The position numbers were made by a program, and so were the translations under genes. This document shows positions 46,033 through 55,752 of a DNA stretch of 64,000 nt, piece by piece. The DNA lies in the NCBI RefSeq assembly GCF_900176885.1, contig NZ_LT839648.1, forward strand, positions 300,516 to 364,515, given 5' to 3'. Each line of letters opens with the position of its first letter. Position 1 is the first letter of the stretch. The stretch comes from Oceanobacillus senegalensis. GTDB taxonomy: Bacteria > Bacillota > Bacilli > Bacillales > Amphibacillaceae. The notes beneath the pieces are model-generated. The model did not search any database, was not told the origin of the DNA, and was given only the letters and a program-made list of their open reading frames with translations.

Positions 46033-47451
46033 TTATTCATTTCCCTGTGCTTGCTTTTGATCCCAGCACTCGATTCCATCTTGGTTTTCAAGGATATCAC
46101 GTGAGAACACGGGATCCTTTCCTTCTTTCCGCTGTCTCTTATAATCATTCAGGACAACTTTACAAATGCTGAAGAGTCTGGTGATAGCGTACAGGTTAAT
46201 AAGTGCCATGATTCCCATGGTTAAATCAGCCAGTGCCCAGACAAGGTCAAAGGTAGCGAGCGTTCCGAAAATGACCATGATGAGTACGAGCACACGGTAA
46301 ATAAAGAGGCCGGTTTTGCTATCCTTGATATAGGCAATATTGCTTTCTCCGTAATAGTAATTTCCTAAAATCGAACTGAAGGCGAACAGGAAAATGGCTA
46401 TGGCGATAAAGGCGCCAGCCCAGTCACCAAGTATACTAGAGAAAGCTGATTGGGTAATTTGAATTCCATCTGCATCACTTCCAGCGAATCCTCCAGCAAA
46501 TAGAATAACGAATCCCGTTGCACTACAAATTAACAGGGTATCGAAAAATACACCTAAAGCTTGCACCAGCCCCTGTTTCACTGGATGAGTTACCTCCGCC
46601 GTTGCAGCTGCGTTTGGTGCAGAACCCATCCCAGCTTCATTGGAGAAGAGTCCGCGCTTTATTCCCATCATAATCGCAGCTCCAAATCCACCACCAGCAA
46701 CCTGTTCCAACCCAAAGGCATTGGCAAAAACAAGCGAGATAAGGTCAGGCACTGCTCCTATATTCATGACTAATATAATTAGAGACAGAATAATGTAGAG
46801 AATTGCCATCACCGGTACAATGATACTTGAAACGTTGGCAATACTTTTTAAGCCACCAAATATAACCAGTGCTGTGAGTATAGTCAGCATAACCGCTATC
46901 ATTACGGGATCGATGGCAAATTGATCGGAAAACGCCAAGCTAATGGTATTAGACTGTACCGAATTAAACACAAATCCATAGGTAAAAGTGATGGTTATCG
47001 CAAACACCACACCCAATCCACGGCTTCTTAGACCTTTTTCAATATAATAAGCCGGACCACCACGATAAGAATGGTTGTCTTTTTCCTTGTACACTTGAGC
47101 AAGTGTACTTTCTACAAATCCAGACGCCGCACCTAATACGGCAATCAACCACATCCAAAACAGTGCCCCGGGTCCACCTAATGCAACAGCCGAGGCAACC
47201 CCAGCCATATTCCCTGTACCAACACGGGAAGCAGCACTAATCGCAAACGCCTGAAAAGAACTCGTTCCCTTCTTCCCAGAATCCGTATACGCTCGTTTGT
47301 CCGTAATGACACGGAACATTTCTCCAAGATAAAACTGCACAAATCCAGATCGTATAGTGAAGTACAGCCCTAAACCGATTAGAACGATAATCAGGACATA
47401 CGACCATAAGATATTATTTAAAAATGAGACCATATTTTCAATAAATTCCAT
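46033..47451 (-). CDS. alanine/glycine:cation symporter (AGCS family)
   Basis: A 472-residue carrier with about 11 helices and family motifs SRVGTGNMAGVASAVALGGPGALFWMW (given as SRVGTGNMAGVA and GGPGALFWMW), GLFSNEAGMGSAPNAAA and NSVQSNTI. It imports alanine, glycine or glutamine with sodium, as in AlsT/GlnT proteins. GAAAGGAG precedes the ATG. It is a single gene, convergent with the regulator gene. Confidence 0.93.
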   Translation of the reverse strand: MEFIENMVSFLNNILWSYVLIIVLIGLGLYFTIRSGFVQFYLGEMFRVITDKRAYTDSGKKGTSSFQAFAISAASRVGTGNMAGVASAVALGGPGALFWMWLIAVLGAASGFVESTLAQVYKEKDNHSYRGGPAYYIEKGLRSRGLGVVFAITITFTYGFVFNSVQSNTISLAFSDQFAIDPVMIAVMLTILTALVIFGGLKSIANVSSIIVPVMAILYIILSLIILVMNIGAVPDLISLVFANAFGLEQVAGGGFGAAIMMGIKRGLFSNEAGMGSAPNAAATAEVTHPVKQGLVQALGVFFDTLLICSATGFVILFAGGFAGSDADGIQITQSAFSSILGDWAGAFIAIAIFLFAFSSILGNYYYGESNIAYIKDSKTGLFIYRVLVLIMVIFGTLATFDLVWALADLTMGIMALINLYAITRLFSICKVVLNDYKRQRKEGKDPVFSRDILENQDGIECWDQKQAQGNE

Positions 47452-47750
47452 ACTTTAACTCCTTTCAAACATTAGTTTATTATACCTGAATTGGTTGTTG
47501 TAAAACAATGTTTATTGGTGTTTATGGTAGGAAAATAAGTCTTTTAGAGTAGATAGAGGGATTTTAATAGAGAATTTCTTATAAAAAATGTTAAACATTA
47601 TCGAATTGTGCCGATATAAGGTATGTAATCATCTAATTCCTATCCCCATCTTCTAAAATAATCCTCTACCTACTAAACATCGAATAATTTTATCCTTTCC
47701 AACCAAAAGAAATTCAAAAATAAAATTTCTAGCGATTTAAATATCCACCG

Positions 47751-47777
47751 TTCACGCACCCGAAAAAATGTTATAAT
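47751..47777 (+). promoter_or_regulatory. candidate ilvA promoter
   Basis: TATAAT at 47772-47777 with TTCACG 15 nt upstream lies about 75 nt before ilvA. The rest of the 47452-47853 gap shows no T-box or other recognised leader. Confidence 0.45.
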
Positions 47778-47853
47778 GGTCGATAAATAAAAAGAGATAT
47801 TTGAAAGTTTTTAAAACGGAATGAGCGCTATGGAGCAAAGGAGACGGATAGAA

Positions 47854-49137
47854 ATGAAAGGGTTAGTGAATATGAATGATGAGGGAACAACAAAGGGAAT
47901 TCAAATCGAGGACATCATTATTGCCAACCAAGTGTTGAAGGATGTCGTTATAAAAACGCCTTTACAGCGGGATAAAATTTTATCGGAACGGTATCAGTGT
48001 AATGTGTATGTGAAACGAGAGGATTTGCAAGTGGTTCGGTCCTTTAAACTGCGAGGGGCTTATAACTCGATTCAAAGTCTTTCAGAGGAAGAATTGAAAA
48101 ATGGGGTGGTATGTGCCAGTGCGGGGAACCATGCGCAAGGAGTTGCCTACTCGTGCCAATCGCTAAATATCCATGGGAAAATCTTTATGCCATCCACCAC
48201 GCCACGGCAAAAGGTGAAACAGGTGAAACGATTCGGTGGGGACAATATCGAAGTCATTTTAACTGGGGATACGTTTGATGATTCCTTCCATAGTGCGATG
48301 GAATGTTGTGAAGCAGAAAATCGTGCGTTTATTCATCCGTTTAACGATCCTAAGGTGATTGCAGGGCAAGGAACCATCGGGATGGAAATCATGAATGATA
48401 TGGAAGAACAGTTAGATTTCGTCTTTGCGAGCATTGGTGGCGGTGGTTTAATTTCTGGAGTTTCTACTTACATAAATAGCATTAGCCCCCGTACGAAGAT
48501 TGTAGGAGTAGAACCAGGTGGGGCACCTAGTATGAAAAAATCGATGGAGCAAAATGAAGTAGTGACGCTTGATAAAATTGATAAATTTGTTGATGGGGCG
48601 GCTGTGCAAACGGTTGGCGAGGCTACCTTTGAAATCTGCAAGGAAACTGTTGATGAAATTGCAGTGGTACCAGAAGGGAAAGTGTGTACAACGATCTTAG
48701 AACTGTATAATGAGAATGCGATTGTCGCGGAACCAGCTGGAGCCTTATCCATCGCAGCACTCGATTTTTATAAAGACCAGATTAAGGGAAAAAATGTAGT
48801 GTGCGTCATTAGTGGTGGGAATAATGATATTAGTCGAATGCAGGAAATTAAGGAAAAATCGCAAATCTATGAAGGCCTAAAATATTACTTTATCGTTCAT
48901 TTCCCCCAACGTGCTGGGGCACTAAGAGAATTTTTAGATGAGGTCCTTGGACCTGATGATGATATTACCCGCTTCGAATATACCAAATCAAATAACAAAG
49001 AAAACGGCCCAGCTTTAGTTGGAATTGAATTGAAACACCGCCAAGATTACCGTCCATTGATTGAGCGTATGGATAAAAAAGGGTTTAAATATGTAGAGAT
49101 TAATAATGATGAAAGTTTGTTTAATTTGTTGATTTGA
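47854..49137 (+). CDS. ilvA: threonine ammonia-lyase (IlvA)
   Basis: A 427-residue PLP enzyme making 2-oxobutanoate for isoleucine synthesis. VRSFKLRGAYNS holds the PLP lysine; ASAGNHAQGVAYS, GGGGLISG and the C-terminal ACT-like domain (FIVHFPQRAGALREFLDEVL) match Bacillus IlvA. An earlier in-frame ATG (47821) precedes AAAGGAGA; the ATG at 47854 has 8-nt spacing and gives the family length. It stands alone, away from ilv/leu genes. Confidence 0.93.
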   Translation: MKGLVNMNDEGTTKGIQIEDIIIANQVLKDVVIKTPLQRDKILSERYQCNVYVKREDLQVVRSFKLRGAYNSIQSLSEEELKNGVVCASAGNHAQGVAYSCQSLNIHGKIFMPSTTPRQKVKQVKRFGGDNIEVILTGDTFDDSFHSAMECCEAENRAFIHPFNDPKVIAGQGTIGMEIMNDMEEQLDFVFASIGGGGLISGVSTYINSISPRTKIVGVEPGGAPSMKKSMEQNEVVTLDKIDKFVDGAAVQTVGEATFEICKETVDEIAVVPEGKVCTTILELYNENAIVAEPAGALSIAALDFYKDQIKGKNVVCVISGGNNDISRMQEIKEKSQIYEGLKYYFIVHFPQRAGALREFLDEVLGPDDDITRFEYTKSNNKENGPALVGIELKHRQDYRPLIERMDKKGFKYVEINNDESLFNLLI

Positions 49138-49170
49138 TGGTATACCCACTTATAGACGGTTAGAAGGAAG

Positions 49171-49404
49171 GACGTGGGGCAGGTACCTTGTTCGTGGTGG
49201 TTCATGATAGCTCGCGCAGATAGGCGATTGTTGGGCATTCCTTTTAAGAGATAGGTTTTATAGGGATTACTGAAAGATTAAATATCCTATTTCATTTTGT
49301 AGATTTCACCAAAAGAAAAAAAAGTAACCGGTTCCTGTTCCATTAAGGTTTAAGGCAGCTAAAACCTCTATAAGGGAATCGGGCAAGGAACCTGTCCCTA
49401 CGTC
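49171..49404. repeat. MITE-like element with terminal inverted repeats
   Basis: GACGTGGGGCAGGTACCTTG (49171-49190) and CAAGGAACCTGTCCCTACGTC (49384-49404) are near-perfect inverted copies bounding about 190 nt without coding capacity. A half-site occurs at 12151-12170. The rest of 49138-49744 has a cre-like site but no gene. Confidence 0.55.
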
Positions 49405-49595
49405 CATGTCAGTATCTACTAAGGCCTCCAACACCGTTTTCTCTTCTGTGCATCCACACGTATATAATCATCTCAACAAGATGAATAACTCTCCCAAAAT
49501 AAAACAACCACACGCAAAAAGTCCCAATGCTACTCACTAAAACTATCCAACCATTATCCTATTTTTTCATAATTATGGAAATACTATCTTGAATA

Positions 49596-49609
49596 ATAAA
49601 ACGCTTTCA
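49596..49609. promoter_or_regulatory. cre-like CcpA site before GH2 gene
   Basis: The reverse strand reads TGAAAGCGTTTTAT, 13 of 14 positions of the cre consensus TGWAARCGYTWNCW. Catabolite repression of the glycosidase is expected. Confidence 0.55.
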
Positions 49610-49744
49610 TGTATGGTCATTAGTAGTAGTTACTTTGTTTACTATTCCAACAAATAATAGGGGGTGGCTAATCGATTCTACCAATCTCGTAGAATAGGAG
49701 ATTTCTCAAAAATTTAACTATGAACAAAGGAAGGGATGGGTGAG

Positions 49745-52039
49745 ATGTACAAGCGTATAACTATATTGGTTGTTTTACTTACTGCTTTGATGACCGTGTC
49801 AGTAGTAAGTGCTGCAGGTAATAATGCAAACAATGGTAACAATGGAAACAACGGAAAGGGAACTAAAACGGCAGATGATGAAACAGGTAGAATAGTAGAA
49901 AACCTGGATGAAAGTTGGATGTTTTATAAAGGGGCAGAAGGTAAAGGGGATAATTTTTCCTCAGTAGAATTTGATGATAGGAATTGGGAAGCGGTTAACC
50001 TCCCGCATACCTGGAATGCAGAAGATGGTGCGGACGGTGGTGGTGACTATTACATGGGTGATGGTTGGTACCGCAAGCAATTGGATATTCCTCACACCTA
50101 TGAAGGCAAGGAATTATTCCTGAAATTTGGTGCTGCCAACAAGGAAGCGGAAGTTTTTGTGAATGGTGAATCAGTAGGAACACATGTTGGTGGGTATACG
50201 GCCTTCACGGTGGATATCACGGATGCGGTGAACGTTGGCGAAGAAAATACGATTGCCGTAAAAGTGAACAATGAAGTAAGAGATTCCATTCCGCAAAGTG
50301 GCGACTTTACGTTCTATGGTGGGATTTATCGTAGTGTAGATTTAATTGTAACAGACCCTACTCATATTGATGTCGAGGATGATGGAGCAAATGGTGTCTA
50401 TGTGTCGATACCAAATGATCCTTCGATCGAGAAAAAAGCTGAAGTTTCATTGAAGGTACCGGTAAAGGTGAGTGAAGAAGATCTTAACCGTACATCCAAT
50501 GCGGTGGAAGTGAGAGCGAAAATAAAGGATGCAGATGGAAAGACTAGAGCGAGAACGGAACTAAAAGTGGATGGAAAGAAATTAAAGTCTGCTGACATTA
50601 CGGGGAATCTTGCAGAATTTACTGGTGACATGAAAGTCAATAAACCGCGTCTATGGAATGGGAAAGAGGATCCATATTTATACACGGTAGAGGTAACGGT
50701 TACTCGAAAAGGACAAGTAATTGACAAGGTAACGGATGAGATTGGTTTCCGCTATTTTTCCGTTGATCCGGACGAAGGATTCTTCCTAAATGGGGAAAGC
50801 TATCCATTACGTGGTGTCGATATTCATCAGGATAGAGAAGGTTATGGTAATGCGATTCCTGAAGAGGTAAGAGAAGAGGATTTTGAAATTATTGAAGAAA
50901 TTGGTGCAAACACATTACGTGTAGCCCATTATCCACATTCCGAGTACGTATTTGATAAAGCGGACGAAATGGGACTTGTTGTATATACCGAGATTCCATT
51001 TGTTAATGAAATGACGACGACCGAGAATTTTGCCGACAATACCGAACAGCAATTAACCGAAATGATAAAACAGTATTACAATCATCCTTCGATTGTAACC
51101 TGGGGAGTTCACAATGAATTAGGCTATCGGGATTATATTCCAACCGAATCAGAGAATTTAACGGAAGAAGAGCAGTATGAAATTGTAACAGACTTGGTTA
51201 AACGTCTTGCTAAAAAGGCGAAAGAATTGGATCCAAATCGATTAGTAGCACAAGCTATTATACAATCACGAATTGATCCCAACTTTGACTGGGGGTCAGA
51301 CATAGCGAAAAACGGAGGGGTAGATGAAGTAGATAAATTTATCGATATTTCCTCTATGAATCTATATTATGGCTGGTATAGTCCGAAAGAAGCAACACCA
51401 GCATTGGACGATTTCCTTACTAATTTAGGAGAAAAATATCCGGATGCTGTTCTAGGAATCTCGGAATATGGTGCAGGTGGAAATCCGTATCAACATGCGA
51501 TTGTAGATGAAGATTTCGAATGGAATGGCATGGAAGATACCCGCGGTGATTGGCATCCAGAAGAATATCAGAATTTCTACCATGAAAAAAATTACGCGAT
51601 TATTGAAAAACATCCAGAATTGTGGGCAACGCATGTATGGAACCTATTTGACTTTGGTTCAGACGGTAGAGATGAAGGGGACAATCCAGGGATTAATGAC
51701 AAGGGTCTTGTATCCTATGACCGTCAGCTGAAGAAGGATTCCTTCTATTTCTATAAAGCACAATGGAATCAGGAAAATCCATTTGTTTATATCACAAGCA
51801 GAAGATATACCGAAAGACCGGATAGCATCACACCTGTCAAAGTTTACTCCAATCAGGACGAGGTTACATTAACAGTCAATGGCGTTGATTATGGTGTCGG
51901 TGAAAAACAACAAAACGGAGTATTTGTTTGGGAAGATGTAGATCTTCAACAAGACGATAATGTTGTGGTGGCATCTGCTGTGACAGAAGATGGAAAAGAA
52001 GTTACAGATACAGTAACCGAATGGACGGTTGCTCAATAA
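49745..52039 (+). CDS. secreted GH2 glycosidase (beta-galactosidase/glucuronidase type)
   Basis: A 764-residue exported enzyme. A signal peptide (about 1-23) is followed by an Asn/Gly linker, a sugar-binding jelly roll (to about 205), an Ig-like domain and the TIM barrel with GVHNELG (acid/base E458) and ISEYGAGG (nucleophile E574), then a small C-terminal domain. Exact substrate (galactoside or glucuronide) is open. The first ATG (49736) abuts AAGGAAGGG; the ATG at 49745 has proper spacing. The neighbouring GPH symporter probably imports the released sugar. Confidence 0.9.
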   Translation: MYKRITILVVLLTALMTVSVVSAAGNNANNGNNGNNGKGTKTADDETGRIVENLDESWMFYKGAEGKGDNFSSVEFDDRNWEAVNLPHTWNAEDGADGGGDYYMGDGWYRKQLDIPHTYEGKELFLKFGAANKEAEVFVNGESVGTHVGGYTAFTVDITDAVNVGEENTIAVKVNNEVRDSIPQSGDFTFYGGIYRSVDLIVTDPTHIDVEDDGANGVYVSIPNDPSIEKKAEVSLKVPVKVSEEDLNRTSNAVEVRAKIKDADGKTRARTELKVDGKKLKSADITGNLAEFTGDMKVNKPRLWNGKEDPYLYTVEVTVTRKGQVIDKVTDEIGFRYFSVDPDEGFFLNGESYPLRGVDIHQDREGYGNAIPEEVREEDFEIIEEIGANTLRVAHYPHSEYVFDKADEMGLVVYTEIPFVNEMTTTENFADNTEQQLTEMIKQYYNHPSIVTWGVHNELGYRDYIPTESENLTEEEQYEIVTDLVKRLAKKAKELDPNRLVAQAIIQSRIDPNFDWGSDIAKNGGVDEVDKFIDISSMNLYYGWYSPKEATPALDDFLTNLGEKYPDAVLGISEYGAGGNPYQHAIVDEDFEWNGMEDTRGDWHPEEYQNFYHEKNYAIIEKHPELWATHVWNLFDFGSDGRDEGDNPGINDKGLVSYDRQLKKDSFYFYKAQWNQENPFVYITSRRYTERPDSITPVKVYSNQDEVTLTVNGVDYGVGEKQQNGVFVWEDVDLQQDDNVVVASAVTEDGKEVTDTVTEWTVAQ

Positions 52040-52063
52040 ACCTTGGAAGAATGGGACGGGTTT

Positions 52064-52160
52064 TGTAGTGCACCCCAAACATACTAAGATTAGTATGTTT
52101 GGGGTGTTTTATTATGGTTAAAAAATATAGTGATGCTTTAAAAATAAAAGTAATACTTTG
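52064..52160 (+). mobile_element. IS3/IS150-type insertion sequence remnant (left end)
   Basis: TGTAGTGCACCCCAAAC starts the segment, followed by a perfect 17-bp inverted repeat (CACCCCAAACATACTAA at 52071-52087 with its complement at 52090-52106) and TTTT. An ATG at 52114 then opens MVKKYSDALKIKVI, like the start of an IS3-family OrfA. The match ends near 52155. The hairpin also serves as terminator for the GH2 gene. The family call rests on resemblance only. Confidence 0.45.
52071..52110 (+). terminator. hairpin terminator after GH2 gene
   Basis: Perfect 17-bp arms with a two-base nominal loop followed by TTTT, 32 nt after the GH2 stop. It may derive from the IS remnant. Confidence 0.7.
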
Positions 52161-52164
52161 TAAT

Positions 52165-52259
52165 AAATTATATTCCACAATCGCCTTTTCCGTTTTCACA
52201 CTAATACCGGCAATCGGTTCAACCCCCGTAATGGTGTAGTCAACAGCTTCAACAACCAT
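52165..52259 (-). pseudogene. truncated N-terminal gene fragment, unknown
   Basis: On the minus strand AAGGAT precedes an ATG at 52259 and about 30 codons (MVVEAVDYTITGVEPIAGIS, then VKTEKAIVEY) before the reading runs into the IS remnant. It looks like the start of a gene cut off by the insertion. I do not recognise the family. Between 52260 and 52611 I see only the cre-like sites. Confidence 0.35.
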
Positions 52260-52449
52260 ATCCTTAAAATGACCCCCATTTGTAACTAGTAAGTTTTGAA
52301 AGAAAAATATGAAGATCGGGTTGCTTTTGAATAGTATAATAGAAAAAAGTCTACTAAAAAACCAAAAATAGTTCTAGTTTTATTAACGAAAAGTGCTATA
52401 TAATAATGCACATACTATTAATTTGCTTGGCGGACAAATTAATAACATA

Positions 52450-52463
52450 TGAAAACGTTATAT
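52450..52463 (+). promoter_or_regulatory. cre-like CcpA site upstream of GPH symporter
   Basis: TGAAAACGTTATAT matches 13 of 14 cre positions, 149 nt before the symporter start. Confidence 0.5.
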
Positions 52464-52555
52464 TTATCGTGTTTACCATTATAGTTATAGAAAATTAAGA
52501 TAAATGTTTTCTATAAATTTATTAAATTAATTTTAGAACATTTTTATACACTTAA

Positions 52556-52569
52556 TGTAAACGGTTGCT
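52556..52569 (+). promoter_or_regulatory. second cre-like site upstream of GPH symporter
   Basis: TGTAAACGGTTGCT matches 13 of 14 cre positions and lies 42 nt before the start codon. It could equally be a LacI-family operator. Confidence 0.5.
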
Positions 52570-52611
52570 GGTTGGTTAACCTATATAAAGGAAAGTTAAG
52601 GAGGAATTACA

Positions 52612-54039
52612 ATGGAACAACAAGTTTTTGATAGACCTGGACAACCAATGGGGGATAATAATAAGTCTGTTCGACCTTTTGGTTTTCGTGATAAATTAGG
52701 TTATTTATTGGGAGACTTTGGAAACGATTTTACGTTCATTTTGGTAAGCGCCTTCCTTATGGTGTTTTATACCGATGTTTTTGGAATTAGTGCTGCGGCT
52801 GTTGGTACGTTGTTTTTAGTCGCCCGTTTTTGGGATGCAATCGTCGACGTTTTATGGGGCCGTTTTATTGATTCCCGAAAATCAACACCAAAAGGGAAAT
52901 TCGCACCATGGATTTTCCGTATGTCACTACCGCTTGTTATTTCTAGTGCCTTAATGTATGTATACATTCCAGGAATGTCTGAAGGTTTTTATTTAGCTTA
53001 TGCTTATGTAACCTATATCCTATGGGGAATGTTGTACTCGACTGTTAATATCCCATATGGTTCGATGGCAGCAGTTATTTCCGGTAATGCTGCAGATCGT
53101 ACATCCCTATCCGGATGGAGAACAATGGGAGCGATGTCAGCGAATTTAGCAATTAATGCACTTGCACCACTTATTGTATTTGTCGATAATGAAATATCTG
53201 CCAATCGTTTATTGATGACTGCTATTATCTTTAGTATTCTAGCTTATGCTTGTTATATAGGTTGTGTCAAACTAACAACAGAACGTATTCAAGCACCTGA
53301 AAAAGCACCAGGTGAAAAACTTAGCCTAGCAAAAACGGTTAAAGGTCTTGTGAAAAATATTCCATTAATTACCATATTAATTGCATCACTGTTATTCATG
53401 ATGACGCAAATGCTTGTATTATCTATCAATGTATATTTGTTCAAAGACTATTTTGAAAGTGCTACCGCCTTAAGTATCTTTAGTATCATTCAAGCGGTCA
53501 CTGTTTTCGGCTCTATGCCACTCTTAACTCCACTTGTGAAACGTTTTGGTAAAAAAGAAGTTGGTGCCGGTGGAATGCTTCTTGCAGCAATTGGTTATAT
53601 GGTACTTTACTTTATTCCGAATATCTCTTTAACAGTATTCTTGGCAATCAACTTTGTAGGACTTATCGGCTTTGCCTTGTTCAACCTGATTATCTGGGCT
53701 TACGTTACGGATGCGATTGACTATCAAGAGTACTTAACTGGAGATCGAGAAGACGGAACGGTATATGCTATTTATTCATTCGCTCGTAAAGTAGGACAAG
53801 CATTCGCTGGTGGTCTAGCAGGTTATGCCCTTACATTAGTGGGATATAATGCAGATGCTGAAGTACAATCAAATGTGGTAAAAGATGGAATCTATACCGT
53901 AGCAACACTTGTTCCAGGAATTATCTTCCTTCTTATATTCCTAATTTTGGCATTTGCTTATCCATTAAATAAAAAACGCACCAAACAGCTAGAAATTGAC
54001 TTAGCTGAAAAACGTGAAGCACAAAAGGATGCGGAATAA
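52612..54039 (+). CDS. GPH family glycoside:cation symporter
   Basis: A 475-residue, 12-helix carrier of the glycoside-pentoside-hexuronide family: FRDKLGYLLGDFGNDFTF at the start, DAIVDVLWGRFID in helix 2-3 loop, YSTVNIPYGSMAAVIS and IIWAYVTDAIDYQEYLTGDREDG (split here as VTDAIDYQEYLTG and DREDGTVYA). MelB, LacS and UidB belong here. AAGGAGG precedes the ATG. With the GH2 enzyme and cre-like sites it forms a sugar-utilisation pair. Confidence 0.92.
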   Translation: MEQQVFDRPGQPMGDNNKSVRPFGFRDKLGYLLGDFGNDFTFILVSAFLMVFYTDVFGISAAAVGTLFLVARFWDAIVDVLWGRFIDSRKSTPKGKFAPWIFRMSLPLVISSALMYVYIPGMSEGFYLAYAYVTYILWGMLYSTVNIPYGSMAAVISGNAADRTSLSGWRTMGAMSANLAINALAPLIVFVDNEISANRLLMTAIIFSILAYACYIGCVKLTTERIQAPEKAPGEKLSLAKTVKGLVKNIPLITILIASLLFMMTQMLVLSINVYLFKDYFESATALSIFSIIQAVTVFGSMPLLTPLVKRFGKKEVGAGGMLLAAIGYMVLYFIPNISLTVFLAINFVGLIGFALFNLIIWAYVTDAIDYQEYLTGDREDGTVYAIYSFARKVGQAFAGGLAGYALTLVGYNADAEVQSNVVKDGIYTVATLVPGIIFLLIFLILAFAYPLNKKRTKQLEIDLAEKREAQKDAE

Positions 54040-54081
54040 AAAGTTACAGACAAAGTGACAGAATGGACAGTTACAGACTAA
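54040..54081 (+). pseudogene. 3' remnant of a second GH2 glycosidase gene
   Basis: Directly after the symporter stop, in the same frame, 13 codons read KVTDKVTEWTVTD followed by TAA. The intact GH2 protein ends EVTDTVTEWTVAQ and stop. The codons differ at many third positions, so this is a diverged paralogue tail, not a sequencing echo. Confidence 0.6.
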
Positions 54082-54089
54082 TTTTATCG

Positions 54090-54137
54090 AAGCCGTACTT
54101 TTATGGGGATGTTCCTCCATGGAAGTACGGCTTTTGT
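54090..54137 (+). terminator. terminator after GPH symporter
   Basis: AAGCCGTACTT (54090-54100) and AAGTACGGCTT (54123-54133) flank an inner imperfect stem; TTTT follows. The remaining gap to 54435 shows no gene. Confidence 0.8.
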
Positions 54138-54435
54138 AGCTATGAAGACCTGTTTTATTTTACCTAAGGCAATTATCATTTCTATCATGATGAAACTTCC
54201 CTATTTTTCTATTTTAATCATGAATACTGTTCTAGAATTCTCATTTTAATATAAATAAACGAAAGAAAACCAGTCATGATGATGGAAATTAAGTAAGAAT
54301 AGAACAAAGGAAAATTTCCTCTAAATACTTAATGTTCCTCACTAATTATCCGATATACTACAAAGAGAGATACGTCTTACTTACATAAAAGGATAAATGT
54401 ATCGTATGAAACATAGATAAAATGAGGTGTACAAC

Positions 54436-55639
54436 ATGGCGAATGACATGCGTATCGGTGGACTTGCTTCAGGCATTGATACGGATTCCATAGTAAAAAA
54501 GCTAATGAATGTAGAACGGATGCCACTGGATAAGATGGAACAGGACAAGACATGGATGACATGGCAGAGGGATGCGTATCGTGAAGTCAATGCCCTATTA
54601 TTTGATTTGGATTCAGCTGCATTTGATATGAAACTATCGGGTACCTATCAATCGAAAACGGTGAGCTCATCCAATGATGGAGCAGTAACCGCAACGGCTT
54701 CGACTTCGGCTGCGAACGGTTCCCATACGATAGATGTCCATCAAGTGGCCACGGCAGCCTATAATATAAGTGAGGGTGGGATATCGACTGGTGATGAGAA
54801 TATAAATACGGATGCTAGTCTATGGGAGCAGCGCTCTAACCTTGGTCTAACAGTTGATTGGGAAAGTGGGTATGAAAACTCTGATATTACAGTCGGTGAA
54901 AATGGAGGGGATACCTTCAAACTGGAAAAAGGTGCACTAACTTGGGATAGCTTTCCGGATGGATCTGAAATAATTGTTACGAACAGCGAGAGTGAAGTGG
55001 ATAGGGAATATACAGTTGTTACAGGTAGAGAGGCAATAGAGGATGTCGACCCAGGGGAAGGTAATGTGTATATTAATATTGATACAGGAGAAATGAAGTT
55101 AGGAGATACGCTTCCAAAGGATGGTATCATTCAGGGACCAACTTATCATTATGCTACTATAAATTTCCAATTTCAAACCTATGACACAAATGGAGAAATT
55201 ATTGAGGATGATCCAGAAAATCCAAATGGTGGGTATGATTTTACTTTTGATGCCACGGCTTCACTAAATCAAATTTTAAATGAAATTAGCGGATCCGATG
55301 TTGGTATATCAGCGTTCTACGATGGATTCACTGATAAAGTAAGTTTTCAACGTACAGAAACAGGAATTCTAAATCCAAATAGAGACTCAAATTCAACAAT
55401 TGGTGATGATGGTACTATCCTAAATAATAAAACACAGCAAGCTGAAATTAGAATGTCTGGTACATTTTTAACAGACACTCTAAATATGAATCCTGAAAAT
55501 GAAGACGCCAGTCAAAATGCCAAATTCACTCTTGACGGCTTAACGACAGAACGAAAATTCAACACCTTAAACATCAGTGGGGTCACTTTCTCGATTAAAT
55601 CAGAAGGCGTATCAACCGTCAGTGTAGAAGACAATACAG
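54436..55639 (+). pseudogene. fliD: truncated flagellar cap protein FliD
   Basis: About 400 codons of FliD from the true N-terminus (MANDMRIGGLASGIDTDSIV, then KKLMNVERMPLDKM) through the D2/D3 region, ending at GVSTVSVEDNTE. The FliD C-terminal domain that forms the capping ring legs is missing. Reading continues without a break into an unrelated helix-turn-helix fragment. GAGGTG precedes the ATG. Other flagellar genes are not in the window. The product cannot function as a filament cap. Confidence 0.85.
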
Positions 55640-55752
55640 AATTGGCAATCATTCTAAAAGTTGATCGAAAGACAGTGGAGGGATGGGTTCTACGTCATGG
55701 TTTACCATGTAAGAAACGTACGACAAAGGAAAAGCGAATCTTCTCTTTTTAA
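55640..55752 (+). pseudogene. helix-turn-helix (MerR/excisionase-like) fragment
   Basis: About 36 codons in frame with fliD read LAIILKVDRKTVEGWVLRHG followed by LPCKKRTTKEKRIFSF and a stop. This has the look of a winged helix-turn-helix of excisionase or phage DNA-packaging type (a helix, K-x-T-V-x-x-W, then a basic wing). It lacks its own start and the rest of the gene. Confidence 0.5.

Noticed and set aside
47452-47853. T-box leader before ilvA
   Set aside because: No AGGGTGG(N)ACCGCG-type T-box sequence or specifier hairpin was found.
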